Shown here in pieces: positions 1 through 9,562 of a DNA stretch of 64,000 nucleotides; position 1 is the stretch's first letter, and each line of letters starts with the position of its first letter. Source of the stretch: Tupaia tana (taxonomy: Eukaryota; Chordata; Mammalia; Scandentia; Tupaiidae); assembly GCA_026018925.1 (NCBI GenBank), contig JAKSZU010000026.1, positions 12,825,127 to 12,889,126 of the forward strand, written 5' to 3'. The position numbers and the translations under genes were made by a program. The notes under the pieces were generated by a model. That model was not told where the DNA came from, did no database searches, and saw only the letters and a program-made list of their open reading frames with translations.

Positions 1-206
1 TGAGGTTCAAGTCTCAGACCTGGTGGCTTGAAACTCACACCAGGTGTGTGTGCATGAGTGTCCAAGAGCCCAGGAGGAGAATGGAGGAGAAGGGATTGCA
101 GCGTGGCCATCACCCCTGGGAGTGATTTCTCACTTTCCCTCTCACTGTCTCTGTTTCATTCTCTCTGAAGCGCACATGCCTTAAAGAAAACTCTAAAAAA
201 CAAAGA
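1..206 (+). mobile_element. SINE-A, 5' end cut by window edge
   Basis: The copy begins inside box B (GGTTCAAGTC) and runs through the typical body and CT-rich stretch to an A-rich tail. The tRNA-like head lies outside the window. Confidence 0.85.
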
Positions 207-297
207 GGGTGGTCAAGCCAGACAGTCACTCCTCTCACCATGGCCTGTCCACAGCTCACACGAAAGGAAATAGAATAGTTAAGAACATGTTTCTGGA

Positions 298-557
298 CTG
301 GCCTGTATCGCAGCAGTCAGGCCCTGTGCACAGGGAGCCAGAGCTCACGTGACTGATGCTGTTTGCATTCCAGCCTCAGGAGTTTGCAAAACATGTCGGT
401 GCATGTGCATGCATACCCAGGCTCCTGCCCCGATAGAGACATGGAGGAAAAAGGATTGTAGCACGACTAGCTCCCGCCGGGGAGTACTTTTCTCTTTCTG
501 ACAAATGTACATGCCCTCTGGCAATTAAAAAATAAAAGTAAGTAAAAATGTAAAAAA
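298..557 (+). mobile_element. SINE-D, diverged
   Basis: A degraded head is followed by the D-type body (AAACATG, GTGCATGTGCATGC, GGAGGAAAAAGGATTG) and an end GCCCTCTGGCAATTAAAA. The high divergence suggests an old insertion. Confidence 0.65.
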
Positions 558-769
558 GTACATGGTTTCTAGAGCAAGCCCTTGTGTCAGGTCAAGGCTC
601 CCTCAGTTACTACTGGAACAACTGGTAAGCTAGTTAACCTGTCTGTTAACAGACCGCAAAAGCAAGTTATTTTATTCACTAATGGATTCTTAAGGCCTAA
701 AATAGCACCTAGCACACATGCTGACTTCAGAAGGGTCATAGAAAATGGAATTGAAGTATGAGTTAATTT

Positions 770-961
770 GGGGACCAGCAGGAAGCATGGTAGTTAAAGA
801 CACTGGACTCCCACCTGGCCGCCTGGAGTTCAGGTCCCGGATCTGGCGACTTGCTTTCTCACTTTCTTCCTTTCTTTCTTTCTCTGGTGAGTGCACATGC
901 CTTATAGCAAATTAAATAATAATAATTATAATAATTGAAATTAAATCAATCTTTTTTGGTA
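770..961 (+). mobile_element. SINE-B inside MITE 2
   Basis: Head GGGACCAGCAGGAAGCATGG, a CT stretch and an AATAAT-rich tail. It is flanked by a 16-bp direct repeat AAGTATGAGTTAATTT at 754-769 and 962-977, a clear TSD. Confidence 0.9.
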
Positions 962-1015
962 AAGTATGAGTTAATTTTGGTACAAAATTTGTTTGAAAAT
1001 CCATATATAGTTTTT

Positions 1016-1266
1016 GGGACCAGCAGTTAGCGTAATGGCTATGTCACTGAACTCTCATGTAGTCGACCACGGTTTGAGTCCCGACCCGAAGGCTTAAATT
1101 CACGCCGGGCGCATCTGCGTGCATGCCCAAGATCCCGAGAGGAAAATGGAGGAAAAGGGATTGCGGGCGTGGCCATCCCCCCTGGGGGGTGATTCCTCAC
1201 TTTCTGTCTCTCTGTCTCTCTCTGTCTTTCTGGTGAGCGTACACGCCCTATAGCAAAAACCTCTCC

Positions 1267-1310
<44 letters not shown>
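1016..1310 (+). mobile_element. SINE-A with (CA)n tail, inside MITE 2
   Basis: Box A is TAGCGTAATGG and box B is GGTTTGAGTCC. The tail has become a (CA)n tract at 1270-1310. TSD around GAAATCCATATATAGTTTTT at about 995-1015 and 1311-1331. Confidence 0.92.
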
Positions 1311-1314
<4 letters not shown>

Positions 1315-1387
1315 TCCATATATAGTTTTTTCATAATATACATTTTATATGAAATGTAAAGACCTCTTGTGTAGTTGAAACTCGATA

Positions 1388-1625
1388 TTTTTTTTTTCAG
1401 AGATTTTGGGTATAGGGTGCGTGTACTTGCCAGAGAGACAGAGAGAGGTAGAGAGACAGAAAGAGAGACATCACCCCCCCACCCCCCAGGGAGGATGGCC
1501 ACACCGAAGTCCCTTCTCCTGCAGTCTCCTCTTGGGGTCTTGGGCACACACACGTGTCTGGCGTGAGTTTGAAGCCGCTGGGACAGAAGTCCAGTGACAT
1601 AACCATTACACCATCTGCTGGTCCC
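1388..1625 (-). mobile_element. SINE-A
   Basis: Antisense copy running from a T-rich tail to GCTGGTCCC, with the CCCCCCAGGG body motif. Imperfect TSD AACTCGATATT / AACTTGATACATT. Confidence 0.88.
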
Positions 1626-1647
1626 GGAACTTGATACATTTTTTTTA

Positions 1648-1715
1648 AATAAAGGATTAATTTGTCTAAAGCACTTAGCACATTGCCAACACATAGTCAG
1701 TGTTCACTAAGATAT
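1648..1715 (+). mobile_element. MIR/L2-type 3' end fragment
   Basis: AAAGCACTTAGCACATTGCC followed by CACATAGTCAGTGTTCACTAA matches the common 3' end of old MIR/L2 elements. Too short to assign to a family. Confidence 0.45.
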
Positions 1716-1784
1716 TAAAACACAACATGAAACAAAAACCCCTAGAACCTCAGAGCGCTGGATTTGTTACATATTGAGACAGTC

Positions 1785-1925
1785 TGCATCCTCATTTATT
1801 CGGAACATTTATCATACAGAAACTACTGTGTTGGATGTTATTTAGGGGAAACAAAGATGTATATGCTACAATCCTTGCCCTCAGAAAGTTGATAATTTAA
1901 TAAAAGAATAGACAACCTGAACTAT
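1785..1925 (-). mobile_element. L2-like fragment
   Basis: The order CTCATTTATTC, GTGTTGGATGTTATTTAGGGG, CCTTGCCCTCAGAAAGTTGATAA resembles an antisense L2 3' end. Diverged; recognised by motif order only. The rest of 1716-2213 shows no recognisable feature. Confidence 0.4.
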
Positions 1926-2213
1926 AATTATAAGCAATATTGGAATTATATTAAACAGTATATTAAAACACCTTATAAATTATGCAGTGCATGTCTTAGA
2001 ATTCAGAGAAGAGAGCTACTATTAGCTACAGTGGCATAAAACTGAAAGCCTGTGTGTTTTTTATTATCACCACATCCTGGCATTTCTAAGCGATGTCTGT
2101 AGCATCATACAATTGCCTCTGTCCCCAGCCCCTCCACTTTGACCTGCCACCAACTACATTTGATACATTGATCAAGGGACTTTTCATGAAGTAGGTGCTT
2201 AAAGGATATAGAG

Positions 2214-2402
2214 GGGGCCAGGAGGTGGGGAAACTGACACGACTGGAGCTACATGGGAAAGGTTCTGGGAGCATGCATGTGCCCGTGATCTAGGCTGGCC
2301 GAGGCTGGGGATGGATATGGTATGAAGACCCTACTGGGGATGCCTGCCTTCTCCTTCTCTGTCTCTTACGGAAGAAATGAATGAATATACTTGTAACAAA
2401 AG
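2214..2402 (+). mobile_element. SINE-C
   Basis: Body motif GTGCCCGTGATCTAGGCTGG, then GAAGACCCTACTGGGGATGC, then the end TCTCTTACGGAAGAAATGAA. The head is degraded. Confidence 0.65.
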
Positions 2403-2492
2403 TAGGGGAGACACAGAGGAGTCCAGGGTAAAGATGGAAAGCAAGGCAAGTAGGGAAAGAGCAGCTTCTCCAAAGACACAGGGGCCAGTCAA

Positions 2493-2750
2493 GGGGACCC
2501 TCAGGTAGTCTAGTGGCTAAGGCACTGGGTTCCCACATGGCTGAGTGTGGTTCAAGTCCCAGATCTGGGGGCTTGAGATGCATACCAGGCACATGTGCAT
2601 GCATGCCCAAAAGCCCAAGAGGAGAATGGAGGAGAGGGGATCGAGGCATGGCCATCACCACAGGGGGTCATTTCTCACTTTCTCTGTCTCTCTGGTGAAC
2701 ACACATGCCCTATAGCAAATGTCTCTCTCAAGATAAAAAAAAGGAAAAAC
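2493..2750 (+). mobile_element. SINE-A, older head type
   Basis: Head GGGACCCTCAGGTAGTCTAGTGG with box B GGTTCAAGTCC, a complete body, and the CCTATAGCAAATGTCTCTC end. Confidence 0.88.
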
Positions 2751-2759
2751 AGTAAAGGA

Positions 2760-2910
2760 GGGGCCAGAGGGTGGCATGGTGGATGGAAAAGGACTCTTAC
2801 ATGGAGGACCACAGTTCGAGTCTAGGCCCGGCGGTTTGCTTTCTCACTTTCTCTCTGGTCAAAATTAAAAAAATAAATAAGTAAAATATAAAAAATTTGT
2901 TAAAAAAAAA
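2760..2910 (+). mobile_element. SINE-B
   Basis: Head GGGGCCAGAGGGTGGCATGG with box B GTTCGAGTC, the TCTCTGGTCAAAATTAAAAA end, and an A-rich tail. Follows the preceding SINE almost directly. Confidence 0.85.
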
Positions 2911-2992
2911 ACAAGAAAGGAAAGGAAGAATAAAATTGTAAAAGAAAAAGGAAAGATTGGCTGGTATTGGCATGCAGAAGGAAAGATGCCAC

Positions 2993-3510
2993 TTAATGAG
3001 CACCTCCTTATTGGTAGCCAGAGGATTAGCTTACATGACCTTGGGCTTAAGTCATTTTTTTTGGGGGGGAGGGTGATGAGGTTACCATAGGACACATGCA
3101 CCAGCCAGAGAGAGACAGAGAGGGGAAAAGTGAAAAATAACCTCTTGGGAGGATGGCCACACCACAATCCCTTCTCCTCAATTCTCCTCTTGGAATTGTG
3201 GGCATGCACACATGTCTGGCATGATCGTCAAGCCACTGGGTCTGGAACCTGAACTGCAGTCGACCATGTGGGAATCCAACACCTTAATCATCTCACCACC
3301 TGATGGCCCCTTTTTGCTTAAATCTTACAACGACCCTTCAAGATGGGTATTATTGCCCCTGTGTTATAAACGAGAGGACTAAGGCTCAGCAAGGTTAAGG
3401 ATCTTGCCTGAGATCCTACAGCAAGTACAGGGCAGAACTGGGATTTGAACAGGGGTCAGATTGCTTATAAAACCCATGCTCTTTCCACCTATCTGGCCTT
3501 GCAGGTTAAA
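2993..3510 (-). mobile_element. MIR, split by a SINE
   Basis: The antisense MIR order is clear: TGAGCACCTCC before the SINE, then ACGACCCTTCAAGATGGGTA, AGGCTCAGCAAGGTTAAGGA and ACTGGGATTTGAAC after it. An ancient mammal-wide SINE used as a target by a younger one. Confidence 0.85.
3053..3310 (-). mobile_element. SINE-A inside MIR
   Basis: Antisense copy from TTTTTTTTGGGG to CACCTGATGGCCCC. The imperfect flanks GCTTAAGTCA / GCTTAAATCT fit a diverged TSD. Confidence 0.85.
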
Positions 3511-3638
3511 CCAAAGGCAATGGGAGCCATTGGAAAACTAGAAATTGTGATCTAAATAAAGCCAGAGTTCAGGAAGATTAACCTGGCGCTGGAGTGAAGG
3601 GTAAATTCAAGGTGAGAGTCAAGAGTCAGGGAGACCAT

Positions 3639-3913
3639 GGGACCAGCAGTTAGCATAATGGCCATGTCGCTGGACTCCCATGTAGTCCACTGCGGTTCAC
3701 ATCCCTAGACTCGGTGGCTTAAACTCACGCCGGGCGCGTGTGCGTGCGTGCCCAAGATCCCGAGAGGAGAATGGAGGAGAAGGGATTGTGGTGTGGCCGT
3801 CCCACCCTGGGGGGTGATTTCTCACTTTCTTTCTCTCTGTCTCTCTCTGTCTGTCTGGCGAGCACACGCGCCTTGTAGCAAAAACCTCTCCAGAAAAAAA
3901 AAAAAAAAAAAAA
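3639..3913 (+). mobile_element. SINE-A
   Basis: Full-length copy with box A TAGCATAATGG and a long A tail. TSD AGAGTCAGGGAGACCA is present on both sides. Confidence 0.94.
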
Positions 3914-4003
3914 AGAGTCAGGGAGACCAGTGCAATGCTGCTGGAAGAATCCGAATGGGAAGTAACAGTGGAAATAAGAAAAGATGTCAGATCAAAGATG
4001 TAA

Positions 4004-4032
4004 AAACAAACAAACAAACAAACAAAAAAAGA
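4004..4032 (+). repeat. (CAAA)n microsatellite
   Basis: Short run of CAAA units directly upstream of a SINE-C, probably the A-rich target. Confidence 0.8.
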
Positions 4033-4038
4033 ATTGCT

Positions 4039-4268
4039 GGGGCCAGACGGTGGCGCGGCAGTAAAACACAACACTGTGAAGTGTTTGTCTCCGGGAAGGC
4101 TCTGGAGTCAAGTCCAGAGAGTTCCCTGAGTATGCTGGGCACGTCCTTGCCCGTGATCCAGGGCGGGCTGTCGGCTGCAGGTGGATCACGTCGGGACCCT
4201 GTTGGGCTGCCACTTTTTTCTGTCTCTGTCTTTCTCATGGAAGAAATAAGTAAATGTACTTAAAAAAT
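4039..4268 (+). mobile_element. SINE-C, best-preserved copy
   Basis: Head GGGGCCAGACGGTGGCGCGG, then GGCTCTGGAGTCAAGTCC, a body CCTTGCCCGTGATCCAGGGC, and the end TCTCATGGAAGAAATAAGTA. The body shares no obvious sequence with SINE-A. The head looks tRNA-related but its boxes are weaker. Confidence 0.8.
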
Positions 4269-4365
4269 GGAACTGAGACTTTAATGATGTGCAGTGATTG
4301 CATGTAATAAATAAGTACATAAAAATCAAAAAAAAAAAAAAAAAAAAAGACAGAGAGAGGAACTG

Positions 4366-4637
4366 AGGGCCAGCAGACAGCATGGAGGTTAAAGTGGCTG
4401 GATCCCACCTGGCTGACCATGTGGTCTGAGTCCCGGACCCTGCAGCTTGAAAAAACACTGGGCATGTGTGTTTACCTGCCCAAAATTCTGCGAGGAGAAT
4501 GGAAGAGAAAGAACTGAGATGTGAGTACACCCCCAGGGAGGGTGCTTTCTTACTTTTTATCTCTCTGTCTGTCTGTCTCTGGTAAGCACACATGCCCTAT
4601 AGCTGCCCCTCACCCCCCCCCCCCCCCAAAAAAAAAG
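4366..4637 (+). mobile_element. SINE-D/A intermediate
   Basis: Head GGGCCAGCAGACAGCATGG; CTTGAAAAAACACTGGGC; CCTATAGC end followed by a C-rich and A-rich tail. GGAACTGAG occurs at about 4269 and 4359, but I am not sure it is a TSD. Confidence 0.78.
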
Positions 4638-4759
4638 GCTAAGATTTATTAGGGAGCAGAAGTAAGAATAAAGGAGAAGTTAGAGAGTTTTTGAGGTTAC
4701 CAATACAGGCAACAGAATGATACTCTATTGTCAGAAATAGGAAAGCCAGAAGAGAGAGA

Positions 4760-5029
4760 TTTTTTTTTTTTTGGAGAGGTTTTTGCTACAAGGCGTGTGT
4801 GCTCGCCAGACAGACAGAGAGAGACAGAGAGACAGAAAGCGAGAAATCACCCCCCCAGGAGGGATGGTCACGCCGCAATCCCTTCTCCTCCATTCTCCTC
4901 TTGGGATCTTGGGCACGCACGCACGCACCTGTGCCCGGCGTGAGTTTTAAGCCACCGGGTCCGGGACGTGAACTGCGGTCGACTACGTGGGAGTCGAGCC
5001 ACATAGCCATTACGCTAACTGCTGGTCCC
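4760..5029 (-). mobile_element. SINE-A, low divergence
   Basis: Runs from the T tail and GGAGAGGTTTTTGC to GCTAACTGCTGGTCCC and keeps many CpGs. TSD AGAGAGA(T/A)TT. Confidence 0.92.
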
Positions 5030-5207
5030 GAGAGAGAATTTTTAATTAGACCCTTTGATCTGGTTATGGCTAAGGACATTTGTTTGTCCTATATAAGGAA
5101 ATAAGTACGTACTTCATATGTGTATAGCAATGATAAGAGTAGTTGTTGCAAAATGTATCTGTGAGCTTGAAAATGAAAAGTTCTTCCTTATCTTTAAGAA
5201 GTTTCCT

Positions 5208-5357
5208 GGGTCCAGCAAGTGGTGTGGTGGTTAAGGCACTGGACATTCCCACATGGCCGACCTGGTGGCTTGTTTTCTCATTCTCTCTCTCTCTCTCTCT
5301 CTCTCTGGTCAAATTAAAATACATAAAATTGAATAAATAATTCTTTAAAAGAAAAAA
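5208..5357 (+). mobile_element. SINE-B, deletion in head
   Basis: Head GGGTCCAGCAAGTGGTGTGG, but the box B segment is deleted (GGCCGACCTGGTGGC). TSD AAGAAGTTTCCT / AAGAAAGTTTCCT. Confidence 0.85.
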
Positions 5358-5527
5358 AGAAAGTTTCCTAAAGAAAGCTACAGTTGATGCAAGAGAAGGG
5401 ATGAGAACAATCAACAGGAGGAGAAGGATTGTTTTGTGGGCTGGGAAAGGCATTGGAGAAGAATTGACAGTGGGACAGAACAAATAGATAGTTCCCATGT
5501 CTGTGGGAATGAAAGCAACCTCTCCTT

Positions 5528-5711
5528 TTTTAAAAAGAAAATGTATAATTATTTATTTATTTAATTCCATTTGTTATTATTATTTTTTTAATTGGAACAG
5601 AGAGAAACAGAAAGAAAAAGTGAGAAAGCAAGCTGCCAGGTCCAGGACTCGAACCGTGGTCGGCCATGGAGGAATCCAACACCTTTAACCACCACGTCAC
5701 CTGCTGGCTCC
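5528..5711 (-). mobile_element. SINE-B
   Basis: AT-rich tail, then AATTGGAACAGAGAG and a head ending CACCTGCTGGCTCC. TSD GCAACCTCTCCTTT / AGCACCTCTCCTTT. Confidence 0.87.
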
Positions 5712-6299
5712 AAGCACCTCTCCTTTATTAGAACAGTTCCTCTATAGGTGAAGTGACTATTTCCCCCATCTTTGTGAGGTTCTGTATGCAGCAAAGAGTA
5801 TGTTTGGGCTCCTCTTCCTGACAGCCCACTCCGCCTACACTCTCAATCTCAAGGATTAGAGGGAAAAGTAGGCCTTCCTGATGGATGTAGAAAATAATAG
5901 CACAGAAGAAAACTGTATGCATGTTTTATTATACATTTGCATTTACAAAAACCAAGACTTTGCAAGGGCTTATGTTCAACACGCAAACCACCCAATTAAA
6001 AGAAGAGATGGCAAAGACTCAAAAACTGGTTATAGAATTTAATTGAAGAAAACCCAAGAAATACATCAAAGGTATAAATCTGCATTTCCCTGGGGTCTCA
6101 ACTGAGTGATTCAGCTTTTTTATTTTAGTAAGTGGGTCAGAAAACTGCTAATCCTGTAATGATTTTGTTCAACTGCACTCAGCTGGTAGATTTATTTCTT
6201 GCAGATCTGAAAAAAACAAGTATGTTAAAATTGTCAAAGTTGATGTAGACCCAATATCAGATTGCTTTGTTTATCAACCATGATACTGTATTTACTTTA
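5712..6299. other. Single-copy sequence, no gene recognised
   Basis: AT-rich sequence with no SINE, splice-bounded ORF or ancient repeat that I recognise. Confidence 0.5.
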
Positions 6300-6340
6300 A
6301 AAAATTTGATTCAAAAATGAGAGAAAGCATATGCATATGC

Positions 6341-6385
<45 letters not shown>

Positions 6386-6560
6386 AGAGAGAGAGAGAGG
6401 CAGGCACCCCTCAGCAGGGTCTCTTGTCATGCTAGGATCCTCTTCCCACAGTCCTCCAGCTTATCAGATCTTGGGTGCGCGTGCACCTGGTGTGCTTTTA
6501 TGTCAACTGGGGATCCAAGCCCGAGGTTGGCCATGTGGCTTCCAGCACTGCAGTACTACA
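6300..6560 (-). mobile_element. Diverged SINE-A/D with (GA)n
   Basis: (GA)n at 6343-6381, then CACCCCTCAGCAGGGTCTC, ATCTTGGGTGCGCGTGCACC and a rotten head ending near 6560. The motif order is that of an antisense SINE-A. Confidence 0.55.
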
Positions 6561-6828
6561 TCACAAGATTGATGTTTACTTTCTTAATTGAAAGTTTGTT
6601 CTTTTAACTGACATACGATGACAATATCATTTGTGGCTTTATTTTGAAATGCCGTGTTCTGTGTTGCATGAGTTTATGCTATAGTTAATGCAGTAACAAT
6701 ATATAATATGGACTCTCAGAATGAAATTCAGTAGGACAAACCCATTGCACAATAAGAAGACAAATATAGGAGCTGATGTATTGGGGTTTGGAAACAGCTC
6801 ACAGCTCAGGTTTGAAAACACAAGCCAT

Positions 6829-7005
6829 GGGGGTCAGCAGGTGGTATAGTGGTTAAGGTGCTGGACTCCAACATGGCCGACCATGATTCGAATCCTGGAC
6901 CTGGCAGGTTGCTTTCTCACTCTCCCATTTTCCCTCTCATTCTCTGGTCAAACTGAAGAAGAATAATAAACAAATAAAATTAAATAAATGATTATTAAAA
7001 AAAAA
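6829..7005 (+). mobile_element. SINE-B
   Basis: Head GGGGGTCAGCAGGTGGTATA, CT stretch, TCTGGTCAAACTGAAGAAGA and an AATAAA-rich tail. TSD approximately AAGCCATG. Confidence 0.85.
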
Positions 7006-7124
7006 CCCTATAAGCCATGAATCAGCATGGAAGAGCGTTTTTTCCTTCCCCAGCCCCTCTCATTTTTTTCTCCTCCAAGTTGTGATAGAGTACATATAAC
7101 ATAAATTTTACTGTCTTGACCACT

Positions 7125-7283
7125 TTTTTTTGACTATTAGAGTGAGTACATTTGCTAGAGACAGTCAGAGAGAAAGTGAGAAATCACCCCTCCCCGTGGG
7201 GGGGATGACCATGCTACAATCCCTTCGCCTCCATTTACCTCTTGAGATCTTGGGCATGCACGCATACATGCCTGGTGTGATTT
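7125..7283 (-). mobile_element. SINE-A body without head
   Basis: Tail and body (CCCCTCCCCGTGGGGGGGAT, GGCATGCACGCATACATGCC) stop at GGTGTGATTT, where SINE-B sequence begins. The flanking L1 sequence TCTTGACCACTT recurs at about 8050. Confidence 0.8.
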
Positions 7284-7501
7284 ATTTTTTATTTTTTATT
7301 TTTAGTGTTTTTTAAGGTTAATTAAATTAAATTAATTAATTAATGTATTATTTTTGATTTGCTATAGGGCACATGCACTTACCAGAGAAAGACAGAGAAA
7401 GAGACAGAAAGTGAGAAAGCAAGCTGCTAAGTCCAGGACTCAAACCGTAGTCAGCCAATGTGGGAGTCCATCGCCTTAACCACCATGTAACCTGCTGGCC
7501 C
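7284..7501 (-). mobile_element. SINE-B joined to headless SINE-A
   Basis: Long AT-rich tail, TTTGATTTGCTATAGGGCAC, and a head ending ACCTGCTGGCCC. Adjoins the SINE-A body at GTGATTT. Confidence 0.8.
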
Positions 7502-8048
7502 TTTGTTAGGTTTTTTATACAGGGCATGTGTGCTTGCCAGAGAGACAGAGAGAGACAGTGAGAAAGAAAGTGAGAAAACACACCTCCCGGGACCAGCAGT
7601 TAGCATAATGGCTATGTTGCTGGACTGCCATGTAGTCGACCACAGTTTGCGTCCCGGACCCGATGGCTTAAAACTCACGCTGGGCGCGTATGCATGCATG
7701 CCCAAGATCCCAAGAGGAGAATGGAGGAGAAGGGATTGCAGTGTGACCATCCCCCCTGGGGGGTGATTTCTCGCTTTCTGTCTCTCTGTCTCTGTCCGTC
7801 TGGCGAGCTCACGCGCCCTATAGCAAAAAAAACCTCTCAAAAAAAAAAGAAAAGAAAAAAAGAAAACACACCTCCCCTCAGGGTGATGAACAGGCCTCAG
7901 TCCCTTCTCCTTCACTCTCCTCTTGGGATTTCGGGCACACATCCGCACACCTCCAGCCTGATTCTCAAGCTGCCAAGTCTGGGACTCGAACCACATAGTT
8001 GGCCATGTGGGAATTCAGCACCTTAACCTCCACACCACCTGCTGGCCC
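7502..8048 (-). mobile_element. SINE-A, split by another SINE-A
   Basis: Pieces 7502-7588 and 7862-8048 form one antisense copy. The split is bounded by the TSD of the inner element. Ends CACCTGCTGGCCCCC next to the L1 target sequence. Confidence 0.83.
7589..7861 (+). mobile_element. SINE-A nested in SINE-A
   Basis: Full-length sense copy with an exact 15-bp TSD GAAAACACACCTCCC at 7574-7588 and 7862-7876, inside the body of an antisense copy. Confidence 0.94.
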
Positions 8049-8259
8049 CCATCTTGACCACTTTTAAGTGTACACTTCAGTATTGTTAAGTGCTACCTTT
8101 GTCACCACCATCCGTCCATGGATCTCTGTCCCCATAAGCACTAAGTCCTCATTTTCTTCTCCCCTTAACCATCGGCAGTCACCATTCTACTGTCCATCTT
8201 GGGGAAACTTAACTGCTCTAGCTACTTCGTAAGATTTATCCTTCTGGGGGACCAGCAGT

Positions 8260-8270
8260 TAGCGTAATGG
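8260..8270 (+). promoter_or_regulatory. Pol III box A of SINE-A 8248-8523
   Basis: TAGCGTAATGG fits the tRNA-type box A (TRGCNNARYGG). Box B lies 32 bp downstream, within the range for type-2 Pol III promoters. Transcription was not tested. Confidence 0.75.
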
Positions 8271-8302
8271 CTATGTCGCTGGACTCCCACGTAGTCGACC
8301 GC

Positions 8303-8313
8303 GGTTCGAGTCC
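8303..8313 (+). promoter_or_regulatory. Pol III box B of SINE-A 8248-8523
   Basis: GGTTCGAGTCC is an exact match to the box B consensus GGTTCGANNCC. Confidence 0.8.
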
Positions 8314-8847
8314 CGGACCCAGTGGCTTAAATTCACGCCGGGCACATGTGTGTGCGTGCCCAAGATCCCGAGAGGAGAATGGAGGAGAAGGGATTGCGGC
8401 ATGGCCATCCCCCGGGGGGGTGATTGCTCGCTTTCTTTCTCTCTGTCTGTCTCTGTCTGTCTGGTGAGTGCACGCGCCCTATAACAAAAACCTCTCCAAA
8501 AAAAAAAAAAAAAAGAAAAAAAAAGATTTATCCTTCTGGGACTGGCTTATCACATTTAGCAAAAAGGTCCATCCATGTTGTAGCATGTGTCAGATTTTTT
8601 TTCCTTTTTAAGACTGAATATCCTATTGTATCTGTATACCATATTCTGTTTATCTGTTCATCTGTGGATGGATGTGTGCTTCCACATTCTGGCTTGTTTG
8701 AATAATGCAGATATGAACATGGATATACTTATCTCAGTCTCTGCTTTAGATTCTTTGGGGTATGTCCTGAGAAGTGGAATTCCCAGGTCGTATGGTAATT
8801 CTGCATTCAATTTTGGGAGGAACTGTTTTCCTTAAAACTGCCATACC

Positions 8848-9098
8848 GGGGAACCAGCAGATGGCATAATGGTTACATTGCTGGACTCCCATGTAGTCAA
8901 CTGCAGTTCAAGTCCTGGACCCTGCAGCTTAAACCTCATGCTGGGCACATGTGCATGCATGCCCAAGATCCCGAGTGGAGAATGGAAGAGAAGGGATTGT
9001 GGCATAGCCAACCCCCCATGGGGCGATTTCTCACTTTCTGTCTCTGTCTCTCCAGTGAGTGCACTCACCTTATAGCAAAAATCTCTCGCTAAAAAAAA
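8848..9098 (+). mobile_element. SINE-A in L1
   Basis: Sense copy with A tail. The flanking L1 text CTGCCATAC is repeated at about 8839 and 9101 as the TSD. Confidence 0.92.
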
Positions 9099-9109
9099 TT
9101 CTGCCATAC

Positions 9110-9345
9110 TGGGCCAGACTGTGTCCTGGTGGTGAAGAGGGCTGGATCCCACGTGGCTGACTGTGTGGCTTGTCTGGACCCAGCAGCTTGAAAAACACGT
9201 TGGCCGCATGTACATGCATACTCAAAATCCCCAAAGGAGGGAGAGATGGAAAAGGAATTGCAGTGTGACCATGCCCCAGGCGGGTGCTTTCTCCTGTCCC
9301 TCTCTGTCTCTCTATCTCTCTCTGATGAGAGTAGGTACCCTCTAG
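9110..9345 (+). mobile_element. SINE-D
   Basis: Head GGGCCAGACTGTGTCCTGGTGG, a body with GCAGCTTGAAAAACACGTTGG and GCCCCAGGCGGGTGCTTTC, and a short end GTACCCTCTAGTG. Diverged. Confidence 0.75.
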
Positions 9346-9420
9346 TGCCCTCCCTACCGTCCAGTTGGCTATCAGAAGGGAAGCTGGTTTATTAGGAAAC
9401 ATAGGGAAAAAAGCACCACA

Positions 9421-9562
9421 GTTGTGTGCCGGTGAAATCCTAAGAGAAAACTGGAGGGGAAGGGATTGTGGTGTGGCCATCGCCCTGGAGGCTGCTCTCT
9501 CACTTTCTCTTTTTTCCTCTCTCTAGTGAGTGCATGTGCCCTATAGCAAGCAAACAAACAAA
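9421..9562 (+). mobile_element. SINE-A, 5'-truncated
   Basis: Only the 3' part of the body, the CT stretch and the CCTATAGCAAGCAAACAAAC end are present. TSD GCACCACAG on both sides shows that the truncation happened at insertion. Confidence 0.85.

Larger units (their letters stand above)
725..1372. mobile_element. Palindromic MITE 2, split by two SINEs
   Basis: Pieces at 725-769, 962-1015 and 1331-1372 rejoin into an element of about 140 bp. Its ends are inverted repeats of the CTTCAAAAAGTTCATGGAAAA type. The uninterrupted copy at 30597-30718 supports the reconstruction. Probably a non-autonomous DNA transposon; the family name is unknown to me. Confidence 0.65.
8248..8523 (+). mobile_element. 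SINE-A, young full-length copy in L1
   Basis: Intact boxes and CpG-rich head. The 17-bp TSD AGATTTATCCTTCTGGG is exact on both sides (about 8231-8247 and 8524-8540). Confidence 0.95.
7008..8847 (-). mobile_element. L1M 3' UTR, split by a SINE stack
   Basis: Antisense L1 3'-end sequence at about 7040-7124, 8049-8247 and 8524-8847. Landmarks are TTTTAAGTGTACACTTCAGT, GACTGGCTTATCACATTTAG, CATCCATGTTGTAGCATGTG and AGAAGTGGAATTCCCAGG. An old, dead fragment with no ORF. Confidence 0.85.

Noticed and set aside
8248..8330. tRNA gene-like head with boxes A and B
   Set aside because: The cloverleaf does not close (acceptor arms do not pair properly), a body and A tail follow directly, and there are dozens of dispersed copies with TSDs. 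It is a SINE head, not a tRNA gene.
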